From the NCBI RefSeq assembly GCF_029873635.1, contig NC_080422.1:17452049-17516048 (forward strand): 64,000 nucleotides of DNA. Direction: 5' to 3'. The notes beneath the pieces are model-generated. The model was not told where the DNA came from and searched no databases. It saw only the letters and a program-made list of their open reading frames with translations. This stretch comes from Malania oleifera. Lineage: Eukaryota > Streptophyta > Magnoliopsida > Santalales > Ximeniaceae. Shown piece by piece: positions 32,691 to 44,064 of this stretch. Both the position numbers and the translations under genes were made by a program. The number at the start of each line of letters is the position of its first letter. Position 1 is the stretch's first letter.

Positions 32691-33125
32691 TTTTTCATTT
32701 TAGTTTCAAAAATCTATTTTGCTCTCTTTCTTTTCTCTTTTATAAAATATTTTTCTGGGTTTTAGAAAATCTTCAAGCCCATAAATATCCCTAAAAGATT
32801 TTCATGAGATGCATGAGTCCTAAGGTTAGTCTAGGTTATATTTTGAGTTTCGAATTAAATCATATGAAATACGTAAATACATTCAGTTTTAAATACCCAT
32901 TCCCATGATGATCTTGAGTTTGCCTCTTACATCTTCATTCTTTTACTCTTTTAGTTCCATGGATTGTACCAAGATGTATACACTTTAATCTTCATGGCTT
33001 CCATGACTTTATAGTCTTCTGTGCATACTAAATATTGTTTTTATTCACAATCTCAATGCACAGATCAAATACCAAGTGATTTGTCATTATCAAAACAGAA
33101 TTGGACTCATAAAGTCGACATTCTG

Positions 33126-33949
33126 AATAATTGGATTATTTATATGTCAATGGTCATAGTATAAGTGAGTTTTTAACCGATTTCCTACTTTATGTGATAT
33201 AAAAATATGCTAAATTTTTTATTGGTAATATCCTTCTCTAAGTAGAGCTGCTAGTAGTTACTCTAGCTACCCATATTCTTTTTGCTTTCAACTTCTAAGT
33301 GTGGATCCATATAATTCAATGAAATGCTCTAGATGCATAAAAAATTTTGATCTTAAGCATGATACTATTTGTTTGTTTTTTTTTTTTATATATGTAATCA
33401 TATAGAAATTTTTTTATTTTTAATAGTATTGGATACAAATAAAAAATACAATGAAAAGTATATTTCATGAGTTGGGTAAGTTTGGGGTTTAACTAGGTAG
33501 ACCTAGGATTGGACTGGCTGGATTTAGATTTAAAATTGGGCTAGGTTTGGGGATTGGTCTTGATTTGAGTCATGCGAGTTTAGTTTTGGGGCTTAGCTTG
33601 TTTCTTTGGATAGGTTAAGGTTAGTTTGCTAAATGGGCTTGAGATCTTAGGTCTTTTAACTGTGCCTAGTTCACGACTTAGTTCAGGTCGATTCACGGTT
33701 TGGTTTTAGGTTGGGTTCATTTTGGTGGGGGCCAAGGCAATGGGAGCTAGGCCTGGTTGGCTAGAGTTAGGATGGGCCTGGGTCTTGGATTTTCAATTGG
33801 GTGGTTTAGGTTAAGGACTGGATTGGGTCAAGGTCGGTTGGGCTTCATCCAAGTTTTGGGTACGTTTAGGGTTTTTTTTACTCAGGTAAAGTTGAGCCAC
33901 ACACACCACAGTGACTTATATGAATTTATGTATTTTGTCATTTCGAATT
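33126..33949. other. Unassigned sequence with a G+T-skewed block
   Basis: Positions 33,478-33,870 have a strong excess of G and T on the plus strand, with recurring GGTTTGG, GGTTAGG and GGGCTTAG words but no fixed period. The open frame at 33,757 is a by-product. No gene was recognised. Confidence 0.45.
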
Positions 33950-34623
33950 TGACTCACTCTAAAATGAGAAATGCAAAGGTTATTCCAAGTATAAGAGTTA
34001 TGTTTTGTAATAATCAGTTCAAAAGACTAGATCGTCTATTAGGGAATATAGATTAATTTCAAATTCGCGTAAAAAAAAGAATAAAAAAAAAAAAGTGGAC
34101 GTGATTTAGGTTCAAATTCTTGGATTTTTGAGAGTTTGTAACTAAATTAAACAATGCAAAAGATAAACTACGATCCTAACACACATAAGGTAAATGACAA
34201 GAAAAGGATAATGATAAATAAACGACGGCAAGTAAATGACAAAAACAACCAAAGTTTTTAATATTCAAACAATGAACCAAAAATAAGAATTTCGTTAATC
34301 TAATAAACCCAACACAACAAAAATAACTTAAACAAAAAATAGGACCAGAAATATCTTAAATAAAAAAATAAATCAATCAGATATCATTAATCAAGCAAGA
34401 TATTCAAATAACCTCAAAGTAAAGCATAAAACAAACATCCGTTTAATAAATATTCAACCATGAAATTTTTAACCTAATCGTTAACTTAAATAAAAACAAT
34501 CCAACAAGAGAGCTTAAACAAAATAAACTGAACTCAAACAAATGCTTAAATGAAAATAAACTCAAACAAAATAGTGTAATACCAATAAAGTAAAGAACAA
34601 AAAAGAAATAAACAAGGGAAAAG

Positions 34624-34667
<44 letters not shown>

Positions 34668-35281
34668 GAGAGAAGATGGCCAAATTGTTCCTCCCAACTG
34701 CTGCTCCAACTCCCTTGTGCGGCTGCCCTCCTCCCGCAATAAAAAATCCGATACTCTCAAATAAAATACCCTTTTCTCCTCTGTACTTTTTGCCATAGCC
34801 ATGTGGTGCTTGAGTTAGGCCTAAGGGCCTAACTTTTGGTGGCCCATGACTTCCCTTTTGCTTCATGGCATAGCTGCCATAGCAGATGTAGCAACGTCAG
34901 CCCAACTTTGACATTGATGCTACCAGTATCTCTCAAAATTTAAAACATGAAAGTTGTAGAGCTTTGTCTTGGCAATCCATAGCGTCTTGAATCATCTCAA
35001 TCAAAGCTTGGATGAGAGAGTTATGCCTACATTACAAAGCAATGTTGAAACTGTCTATAGTCGCCCAATTAGCTTTGTTTTGCACTTAATGCCTCCATTT
35101 GCGTCATTTTGCGCTCTTCACTTATTTAATTCCCAGAATACCTTGAAAAAATTAAATACAAAAACTTATAAAGGCAAGTATAGGATTAAAAATTCAAATA
35201 TTATAAATTGAGCTCAATATTGAAATATTGGACATATTCATGATTTTAAACACCTAATTACGCAACTTTGACGTCTAATCA
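33950..35281 (-). repeat. 3' LTR of Gypsy element 2
   Basis: 1.33 kb, ends GACGTCTAATCA. It shares the start TGACTCACTCTAAAATGAG with element 1 and a GA tract at 34,626-34,664. It aligns with 38,391-39,752 throughout, with scattered differences. Confidence 0.83.
34626..34664. repeat. GA microsatellite
   Basis: Pure GA run in the 3' LTR; the counterpart in the 5' LTR is at 39,067-39,099. Ser/Leu frames across it are not genes. Confidence 0.93.
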
Positions 35282-35300
35282 CACCCCCCCTAACTAACGT
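35282..35300 (-). other. Polypurine tract of Gypsy element 2
   Basis: Minus strand CGTTAGTTAGGGGGGGTG immediately before the LTR start TGATTAGACG, parallel to 7,396-7,411. Confidence 0.75.
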
Positions 35301-36750
35301 TTTACTAGTTTATAGCAAATAACGTGAATACATTCATACTAGAGGAGTAACAACCATAATTTCAATATTTTTAAAAATCACATTCCATGAAAGATGTGTA
35401 TTGAGTTTAGGAACATAGGAAGCAAATTAACCTAAGTTAAGTATCAACTGAGAGATTTATACACAATTTAGTAAATCAGTCAAGGTAATAGAATGTAACA
35501 AAGCTCGCGTGCATGAGAATAAGACTGGAATTCCAAGATTGACTACCAATAGACATAAACAGTTTCAATCATAATAGTTAAGTTGAGACAACTGCATGGT
35601 CTTACTCTAAGTCAAAACCATTGTAGTGGCGGCTTTCACACTATTACACTTTAAAAGTCACCCAATTTGTTATTTAGTTAGAACCCCGGTAGTAGGTAGT
35701 CGTTTCCAGTACACAAATGTACAATGACGAATTTCACGCTACTACACTTTAGAAAACACCCACTTTCTTATTTAGTTAGGACCCCAGTAATAAATAGCTC
35801 TTTCCAATACACATTTGTTTCCTTTTTTTTATTTTATTTATTTATTTATTATTATTTTTTTTGCAATTGATCCTTGGCTTGTTTCTCATTTTCATTTGCT
35901 TCAAACTTTTTCTTTTTCTCTTTTTTTTTTTTTTCTAAGCCATTAGGATATGGTTCATTAGAGTCCCAAAAAACTAAAGTATACATCGACCAATAATGAT
36001 CTAAGGTAGTCGTTCTAAGTATTCTTACCTATGGTGTACGTGTTTAGCAAAACTCTTTCAACATCCTTCCTTTGGTTGAAACTAAGTGAAATGGATAAAT
36101 GTTCCTTTTGATTTAAACTCTGATTTGCACTACATCCTACATGTTCCGTATTCTCAAAAGAAAAATAAAATTAGCACATAACTTTCACAAATAAGGAATT
36201 TAACATGCTCTGAGCTCAATACGAGCACTTTCCCAAGGTCGACCAAACTGCCAACTGTCTAACATATGCAAACATCATATGCAAATGTCACATTAAAATT
36301 CTATCACATGGCAGCACATAATTACACATACATATTCTCTCCCCCCAACTAAAATGAAACATTGTCCTCAATGATTGAAAAGAGAAGAAAAAGAATGATG
36401 CTGAGAGAAGTAGACCTGGGTAGAGAAGTAAGGGAAAAGAAAAGGAAAATTGAAACTAAAGGAAAATGTACTTGCAAATAAACTAAAAATAAAACAAAAT
36501 AAAACAAAATGAAAATAAAGGGAAAAAAAAAACATCACAATATGTCTAGAGGAGGCTCGAGAGGAATTTCATCTCATGAGTGTGGGTTTATAAATTAAAT
36601 TGACAAGTCTTAAAATTTGAGTCACCACAATGAATCTGCTTTGTTATCTGTAGAAGAATTAGTTTCAAATAAATCAATGCTCTCCAAAGTATCAAACAAA
36701 ACATGTGCAAATTGACTTGTATCAAACAAAACATGTGCAAATTGACTTTA
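35301..36750. other. Non-coding 3' interior of Gypsy element 2
   Basis: No pol-like frame. Contains an internal duplication (CACGCTACTACACTTTAGAAAACACCC at 35,724-35,752 resembles 35,636-35,666, each followed by ATTTAGTTAG..CCCC), the ACATTGTCCTC signature at 36,359-36,372, and a 30-bp tandem duplication of ATCAAACAAAACATGTGCAAATTG at about 36,690-36,745. Confidence 0.65.
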
Positions 36751-38282
36751 TTATTTTAACAAGAAAGAATCTTTATCCAGTATGTTTTCCATGAAATTCA
36801 CTTTTTTAAGAACCAATTTTTGAGACAAAGGTGTCAGCGCAGTTACCTTCAGTTCTTTAAAAACATCAACATTAGAATTTTTACCTGGTTCCTTGAAAGT
36901 TGAACTCTCACCATTCTTGTTAGCCTCCCTATCTGGTGTACTAGTCACCTTAGCACTACGGATATTTGTTTCGGCATTGCAATCTTTGACATTTATTCTA
37001 ATAGAGGATGATAGTTCCATGACTGCAAACTGCACGTGAGTATCTAGCTGGGTTTTAAATGGGGATTCATCTTTCTCTAATGCAATCAATGTTGTCTTCA
37101 GCCTATTCAAATTAGTCCTAATCTCGTTAATGGCTTGAGGAAGTCTACGTATTGGTTGTAGCATGACTCTACAGAAATTGCTGAAGTATATTAGCCGTCT
37201 GTGCCATGCTATCATCAAGAGACTTCTTTGGTGGAGTGGGTGTTGCTAAAGAATAGATCTGAGAAATCTGATGTGGTTGATACTAATGTAAGGAACAGTC
37301 TAATGATATGTCGGCTAAGAAGGTGGTGCATAACACTGGGGAGGTTGCTAAAAATGTGAAGAGGATTGACCAAGCTAATCATTCTTCTTTGAAAAATTCG
37401 AATGACTATTTCATCCTGGATTATAAGTGTTAGAGAAAGGCTAATTTGTTGCTCTATTAACCCAACTCGATGATTGCATCTAATTAGAACCATTCTCCTT
37501 CTCTAATTCCATAACCTCTATCCTCCTAGTCAAAGCAGCAATACGAGCCTGGACATCATTTTTTTGGCTTTGATTTCATGTTCACCTCCCCACCAATTGC
37601 TCTAAGAGGTTTTATTGCCAATGGTGCTTGATCAGATCATATATTCCATTGTTGGGCACTTTCACTTAGGTAATCAAAAATTGAGAGTGCTTGATCTAGT
37701 TCCTTGCTAAAGAATTCCCCATTACACATGGTTTGCAAAAACTATTTGCATTCAGAAATGATAGCTTTTTAAAAATAATTGGCTAGCCTCCAAGACTCAA
37801 ACCCATGATATGGACAAATGTTCATCAGCCCCTTAAACCTTTCCCAACAAGCTTAGAAAGTCTCTTCACCATTTTGCATAAATTAATTGATTTGCTCTAG
37901 TAGAAATTGGGTTCTCTAAAAATGAAAAAAAAAAATTATGTAAGAATTCATGTTGCATATCATTCCAACTAGAGAAAGAATTAGGCCTCAATGAATTAAA
38001 CCAAATTTTCACTTTATCCTATAAAGAGAAAGGAAATAAACAAAGTTTGACAAACTCATCAGTGTCAACTCTAGTAACAAAAGTAGTGCTAGCCAACTCA
38101 AAATATGTTAAGTGATGCTAAGGACTCTCAGAATCCATCCCGTGGAACTGAGGTATCACTGACAATATCCTATGCTTAATCGTAAAATTAGATACATTAT
38201 TAGCCAAAGCAATGTATGATAGTGTAGTGGTCTATGTAGGCTACAAATAATCTTTAAGAGTGCATGGTGCGGGTGCAGCCAT
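36751..38282 (-). pseudogene. Decayed gag of Gypsy element 2
   Basis: Starts at ATG 38,280-38,282 (MAAPAPCTLKDYL) and ends at a stop at 36,751. The capsid-domain blocks correspond one for one to those of element 1: DKVKIWFNSLRPNS, WNDMQHEFLHNF, WERFKGLMNICPYHGFESW, MCNGEFFSKELDQALSIF. The last 155 codons are open and end in the same tail (SSTFKEPGK, VFKELKV, LKKVNFMENIL). Stops and frameshifts elsewhere make it inactive. The shared tail followed by a stop in both copies shows that the gag-only form was itself amplified. Confidence 0.84.
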
Positions 38283-38370
38283 ATTTTCTTCAAAACTATT
38301 TTCATTTTCATGAAAAGAAAAATACAAAATAAAGGGAAAACACTAGTTTGCAACTAAATCTAACATTTGC

Positions 38371-38384
38371 CAGCAATGGTACCA
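38371..38384 (-). other. Primer-binding site of Gypsy element 2 (decayed)
   Basis: Minus strand TGGTACCATTGCTG, corresponding to the TGGCGCCGTTGCCG of element 1 with substitutions, seven bases from the LTR. Confidence 0.65.
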
Positions 38385-38390
38385 AAAACT

Positions 38391-39060
38391 TGACTCACTC
38401 AACAATGAGCAGCGCAAAGGCTATCCCAAGTGTAGGAGTTCTATCGCGTAATAGTTAGCCCAAAAGCTAGATTGTATCCTTAGGGAATATAGATTAATTT
38501 CAAACTCAGGTAAAACAAAAAGGAGAAAAAAAATTTACTAAACACATTTGAGATTCGAATTCTTAGGGTTTTGAGAGTTTATAACTAAACTACAACAATG
38601 CAAAACAAAAACTACAAACCTAACACGCATAAAGTAAATGACAAGAAAAGGATAACGATAAATAAACTACGGCAAGTAAACGATAAAAACAACCAAAACT
38701 TTAAATATTCAAACAATGAACCAAAAATAAGAATTTCGTTAATCTAATAAACCCAGCACAATAAAAATAACTTAAACAAAAAATAAGTCTAACAATATCT
38801 TAAATAAAAAAAAATAACTCAATCCAATTTCATTAATCTAACAAGATATTCAAATAACCTTAAAGTAAAGCATAAAAAATATTCATTTAATAAATATTCA
38901 ACAATGAAATTTCCATTCCAATCATTAACTTAAATAAAAAATATCCAACAAGAACTTAAACAAAATAAGATGAACACAAACAAATGCTTAAATGAAAATA
39001 AACTCAAACAAAATATTGTAATACCAAAAAAGTAAAGAACAAAAAATAAATAAACAAAGG

Positions 39061-39104
<44 letters not shown>

Positions 39105-39752
39105 GGTCGAATGGTTCTTCCCAGCTGCTGCTCCAACTCCCTTGTGCGGCTGCCCTCCTCCCCGATTAAAAAACTCTTTTCTATGAAAAAATACCCTATT
39201 CTCCTCTCTACGTTTTGCCCTAGCCATGTGGTATTTGAGTTAGGCGCATAGACCTAACTTTTGGCAGCCCATGACTCCCCTTTTGCTTTATAGCACGACT
39301 ATCGTAGCAGGTGCAGCAATTTAAAGCCTGATTTTGACCTTGATGCGGCTAGTATCTCTAAAAAATAAAAAATTAAAGTTGTAGAGTTTTTTCTTGGCAT
39401 TCTACAACATTTTGAATCATCTCAATCGAAGCTCGGACAAGAGAGTAATGCCCAGATTGCGAAACAATGTCTAAACTGTCCATAATTGCCCAATTAGCTT
39501 CGTTTTGCACTTAACGCCTCCATTTGCATCATTTTGCATCACCTTCTTCATTTTTTTTTTTAATTCCCAAAGTACATTGCAATAATTAAATAAAAAAACA
39601 CATAAATTTAGGGCAAGTATATGATAAAAAATTCAAATATGATAAATTGAGGTCAATATAGAAATATTCGATATAGCTTGGCATTTAAGTGAAATTGCAA
39701 TCTTTAGTTCATGATTTTAAACACCTAATTATGCAACTTTGATGCATAATCT
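38391..39752 (-). repeat. 5' LTR of Gypsy element 2
   Basis: 1.36 kb, paired with 33,950-35,281. Contains a GA run at 39,067-39,099. The right end is GATGCATAATCT. Confidence 0.82.
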
Positions 39753-39785
39753 AAATTTAATGGCAGGGTAGGCAAGTACAGTTGG

Positions 39786-40799
39786 TGACAGTTGGACTAA
39801 TAAAGCTTAATCTCATTTTGATGATAACAAATCAAGGTTACATAAAATGTTTGTTTAAGTTATTTTTCAGGGCTCAAGTGTTTTTATGAAATCAATTGAT
39901 TATGTTTGAGGAGCTTGAATGTAGTGAATACTTAAAGTTATGAGTCATAATGAATATAAAGTGATGTGTCCCTAAAATGTACTATTTTAGGCCCACATTT
40001 ACTTGTGCTTGGTCGTCATTTATCAAGTATTCACTATATGTTATCATAGTTCGTAGTTATGCAAGGTTGTTCATGTTTCAAGAAAAATATGTTAAAACTG
40101 AGGAGTTAAGCAATATGAGAAGCCAAAGGAGTAATTGGGAAGCATAAAGCTCAAATAAAATGCTCAACGAAGCCCCTAAAGCCTCAACTCATTAAAGGAA
40201 AGAAGACATGGTTCGACTATGTGGTGCAACTAGCAACACAAGGGATGACTAGGTCACAAGCTGCAGACTCCAAGGTTTAGACTGAAAGTGAATTGTTGCA
40301 AGGTTTGACCAAGTGCTTGACCATAAGCCCCTCAGGGTTGACTAAGTCGACAATATGAAGATTGACTGAGTTAGAGATATTGAGAGTCTCGACCAAGTGA
40401 TCGACTAGGGAGACCTTGAGGGGTGACTAGTTCGGGGTCCTAAGCTGAACTGAAGAAGAGATCCAGCAAGCCTTAATTAGCAACTCGACCAAGAAGACCC
40501 AAGGGTGCGACTAGGTCGAGAATGCCTAAAGTTTGAATCCCTAATTTCTCACAAGATTTGATTAGGGCACGAACAGGGGAAGACAGGGTGCAACTTGGTC
40601 GACAACAAAGATTCGTTTGGTTCATGCATGGAATCGTTCAAGGCTTGTGACAACCTTCATGATCTTTGTGTTGCCGCTTAGAGTAGACGGTTCTTGGTTG
40701 TAATCTCGATTGTTAGAGATAGACTTTCAAGTTGCATTTGAAGCTGAGTTTATATGCTTTCTTTATAGGCTTTCTTTACTGCTTTCATTTAAATACATG
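39786..40799 (+). mobile_element. SIRE-like LTR, left part (split by the Ogre-like element)
   Basis: Near the start it has TTGGACTAATAAAGC and ATTTTGATGATAACAAATCA, the typical opening of a SIRE-type Copia LTR. From 40,210 to 40,620 there are repeated CGACCAAG / CGACTAGG words. It is cut at 40,799 by the Ogre-like insertion and continues at 55,084. The exact start is uncertain. Confidence 0.6.
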
Positions 40800-40859
40800 T
40801 GTATACACCCTATTTTTGCCCTAACCAAATGAAACAAGAGGTCCTTTCTCATTGTATTA

Positions 40860-40891
40860 TGATTATTATTATTACCTTATTTTCACTATTA

Positions 40892-40937
<46 letters not shown>

Positions 40938-41164
40938 TCTATTGTGGTTATTTACACATTATTATTATTTTTATTTTTATTTTTCACTATTATTATTATT
41001 GTTAACTATTTTTTCATATTGATATAAGTAATTTATTATTATTATTTTATTATTATTATTTCCCTATATTGTTATAAGTGGCTTATTATTATCACTATTA
41101 TTTATTTATTATTATGTTTATTAATATTTTTATTTTTATTTGTTATTTTTACCACTATATTCAA

Positions 41165-41222
<58 letters not shown>

Positions 41223-41328
41223 TTCATTAACATTATTATTATTTGGCTAATTATCATTAATTTTTATTACTCTTATTATCATTTATTATTATCTTTATTT
41301 CTATATTCACTTTATTATTATTTTTACC

Positions 41329-41372
<44 letters not shown>
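40860..41372. repeat. ATT trinucleotide repeat cluster (5' LTR, U3)
   Basis: Long ATT runs at about 40,890-40,935, 41,168-41,223 and 41,330-41,371 with degenerate ATT/TTTATT between. Frames rich in Ile/Tyr are artefacts. Confidence 0.93.
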
Positions 41373-41373
<1 letters not shown>

Positions 41374-41489
41374 CCTTATTACCACGATAGTAATTATACT
41401 CATATATATTGTTTCCAAAAGAAAAAGTATAATAAAAATACAATAAACCAAAAAGGAAAAGAGAGAGTTAGGGTTTCTAAATTTTTTTT

Positions 41490-41497
41490 TATATAAT
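41490..41497 (+). promoter_or_regulatory. TATA box of the Ogre-like LTR
   Basis: TATATAAT after a T run, about 30 bp before the GC-rich segment. The same sequence is at 52,546-52,553 in the 3' LTR. Confidence 0.7.
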
Positions 41498-41519
41498 GAC
41501 CCTTTTGGCTTCTCTCCAA

Positions 41520-42425
41520 ACAGAGCCGGGGGCGCAGGAAAAACAGAAAGAAAATCCTTGCTGCGCACCCTAATTCTCTTTCCCCGGCTCCATCTCTTCC
41601 TCCTTGATTCTCCCCCTCTGCTCTCTATCTCTCACGCTCCCCCCTCCGTTCCCACAGATCTGCAGCATCAGCATACTCTCACACCACCACAGGACCACCC
41701 AGTGTCTCCAGCAATCCTCACTGCCCTCCGCACGGCAACAGGCCAATAGCACCCGAAGCCAGCCTCTAGCTATCCCGACAACAGGCCAGCACACCCGACA
41801 GTCCAGGCATCGCCGCTACCGTCACTCCATCTTCTCCGTCTCCATACCAGCCCCGCCATCGCCATCGAGCACTCACGGATTAGTATCTCACGCTCACAGA
41901 AGCCATCGTTCATACCATATCTGCACCCGCCACTGCACATTCCAGACGAACCAGCGAGCATCCGCACAGCCTCCACCCTCAGCATCTCGTTCTCTCTGGC
42001 CACCATGAACGAGAGCTCCAGCCACCGTCCTCTCCACTATCAAAACTGCCATACCAGTTGGAAGTTCCTGCAGCCGTGATTTCCTCCCGCTCCAGATCCT
42101 CCCTACTGCACCGACCAACACCGGTGGCCTCCCCAGCAATCACCGCCGCCGCTGCAAGTCGCCGCAGAACAACAGTAACCCGAAGCTCTCCTCCACACCG
42201 GCAGGCCACACAGCCACCCGAGGACCCGAGCACTGCTGCAACACTCCGGCCACTAGCCAGTCCTCCTCGTCACCGTCGCCGTCACCGCCCGGCATCTCCA
42301 GATTTCTGACCACCCTCCAACAGCAACCCCCCTGTGAGTCTCCCTGCCCTCTGCATGCCGGCCACAACACACACACACCCAAGTCCCCTACCCAGATTCC
42401 TGCACACAGTATGCACTGCACACAT
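41520..42425 (+). other. GC/C-rich island in the LTR
   Basis: A sharp change from ATT-rich DNA to C-rich sequence downstream of the TATA box, probably the transcribed leader. Overlapping long frames on both strands are products of composition; none matches a known family. Counterpart at 52,576-53,480. Confidence 0.75.
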
Positions 42426-43260
42426 AAATTACTTATTTACTATTATTATAGTAAGCTTTTTTTTTTTTTTTTTATGTTGTAATGTTATTTATGTGTTTTA
42501 ATGTTGTAATACTTTTAGTAATAGGCCTGTATTTATTTATGTTTTATTATTAATATTTGAAATGCAATTATTGTCTTGAATATTTGTTTATGGTTTTTGT
42601 TGTGTTGATATTATAATATTTTACGTGCCATGTATTTAGTTGGTTTGTATATTTATTCATGATTTCTTTGTTGATTTTGTAACATTTAATATGTAATAGT
42701 CATTCTATTTGGTTGTATTATATTTAGGGTTTTTATCATTATTGTTGATTTTTATATGTAATATGTTAGTGTTTTAGGGTTCATTTTGTTGTCATTATAA
42801 TATTCAATGTGTAATATATTCATCTTATTGGCTTATATGTTTATTTACAGTTCTTTGTTTTTATTGTAATATTTAATGAGTAATATGTTCACCTTATTTG
42901 CTTGTATAATTATTTCAGGTTTTTTTATTTATTTATTGATATTGTGACATTTAATGGGTAATATATTTATCTCATTTGATTGTGTAATTATTTAGGGTTT
43001 TTTTTTATTATTATTACTGTATTATTTAATGTGTAATGTGATTATTTCATTTACTTGCGTAATTATTTAGGGTGTATATTAATTTTGGCAACAGTGTCAT
43101 ATTGGTATATATTATTTTCAGCAATACCTTGTTTCCATAATTTCATTATTTCTTTACCTTTGTATTAGTTTCCATGTTTTAATTTTAAATTTGGTTTATT
43201 TATTTTATTAATTATTTCCATATGGGTGTAAAGGTAGTTATAGGATATTAGGGGTGTGTA
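42426..43260 (+). other. AT-rich LTR segment with a degenerate repeat
   Basis: Recurring words TAATATTTAATG(T/A)GTAATATG...CATTTGCTTGTGTAATTATTTAGGG in units of about 75-90 bp (about 42,640-43,080). This is a diverged tandem repeat within the LTR, present in both LTRs. Confidence 0.65.
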
Positions 43261-43261
43261 C

Positions 43262-43570
43262 CATTAGGAAGATTATTATTATTACCTTTTATTTAGAGTG
43301 TATTATTATTATTATCATGTGTGAAATTATTACGTTACCATTATGATATTCAGAATATGTATTTATTGTTAATATGTGCATATTGTTACTATTAATATTA
43401 TTTATTATTATCATTATGGGATTACTACTATTAATATTAATATTATTATTATTATTATTACTATTATTAGTTCCATTATTATTATTTTTACTATTGTTAT
43501 TTATTATTATTATTATTGTTATTATTATGTTCATTATTATAATGATTATTATTATTTTATTTTATTTTTG
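43262..43570. repeat. Second ATT repeat cluster (5' LTR)
   Basis: ATT runs alternate with ACT/ATG variants; counterpart at 54,330-54,627. A TA run follows at 43,660-43,697. Confidence 0.9.
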
Positions 43571-43620
43571 TTATTAAATATTTTTGATTTTTTATCCCTA
43601 TGATTTTATTGCGGGGTATG

Positions 43621-43655
43621 AGCCTTCGGGCTTCACGTACCTTTAAGCTCTAAGG

Positions 43656-43697
<42 letters not shown>

Positions 43698-43917
43698 GTA
43701 TATATTTATTTATTTATTTATGTTTCATATGTATTTATAAGTTCATAAAAAGGAGTAATTTAAAGACTTATTAGATTAATTTAGGGATAATTTCCAATTA
43801 ATTAGGTACCGTTCGTAAGAACGGACGCGTAGGGGGTGCTTGTACCTTCCCCTCGCGTAACCGAACTCCCGAGCCTAACTCTGGTAACATAGACCCGTTC
43901 TACCCCTAACGGGGTAG
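43621..43917 (+). other. Three hairpins at the 3' end of the Ogre-like LTR
   Basis: AGCC-TTCG-GGCT (43,621-43,632), CCGTTC-GTAA-GAACGG (43,809-43,824) and CTACCCC-TAAC-GGGGTAG (43,900-43,917). The first two loops are UUCG and GNRA-type tetraloops in RNA. The 3' LTR has them at 54,678-54,689, 54,844-54,859 and 54,935-54,952; the last has one G-to-A mismatch there. Confidence 0.8.
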
Positions 43918-44045
43918 TAATTATGTGTTCTAACCGCACTAAAATGTTAGTGGCGACTCCGACATTCCTGTTTTTTCTGAAAATATTAAAATTGATTTTG
44001 ATTTTGCCGCCCGGGGCACACGCGCGCCCAGGACGTCGCAACAGC

Positions 44046-44064
44046 TTGGCTACTCTGCTGGGGA
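44046..44064 (+). other. Primer-binding site of the Ogre-like element
   Basis: TTGGCTACTCTGCTGGGGA, two bases after the LTR. It matches the tRNA-Arg-complementary PBS of Ogre-type elements except for one base. Confidence 0.82.

Larger units (their letters stand above)
30727..33120 (-). mobile_element. Solo LTR of a SIRE-like Copia retrotransposon, minus strand
   Basis: On the minus strand it starts TGTCGACTTTATGAGTCC and ends CACCTGAATTAACA, 2,394 bp, with a perfect 5-bp duplication TTCTG (30,722-30,726 and 33,121-33,125). The end carries the ATTCACCCCCTC motif shared with the LTRs at 4,724 and 57,724. It has a TATA box at 32,213-32,219 and a palindrome array upstream of it. No internal region is present. 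Confidence 0.9.
33950..39752 (-). mobile_element. Non-autonomous gag-only Gypsy element 2 (Athila-like)
   Basis: Sister of the element at 3,427-12,842. LTRs are 33,950-35,281 (3') and 38,391-39,752 (5'), beginning TGACTCACTC on the plus strand. Flanks GAATT (33,945-33,949) and AAATT (39,753-39,757) are a probable duplication with one change; the outer right terminus has decayed from CA to CT. The interior of 3.1 kb holds only a decayed gag, between a PBS and a PPT, with no pol. Total length 5.8 kb. Confidence 0.83.
40800..44043 (+). repeat. 5' LTR of the Ogre/Tat-like element
   Basis: Starts TGTATACACCCTATTTTTGC and ends CGTCGCAACA. Layout: ATT-repeat-rich U3, TATA box at 41,490, GC-rich island (41,520-42,425), AT-rich stretch, second ATT cluster, and a compact 3' part with three hairpins. 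Confidence 0.93.

Noticed and set aside
33757..34056. 99-codon open frame before Gypsy element 2
   Set aside because: It spans the G+T-skewed block and runs across the LTR boundary at 33,950; no domain.
43289..43603. Ile/Leu/Tyr/Asn-rich frames in ATT repeats as membrane proteins
   Set aside because: They arise from ATT trinucleotide runs and occur on both strands in both LTRs.
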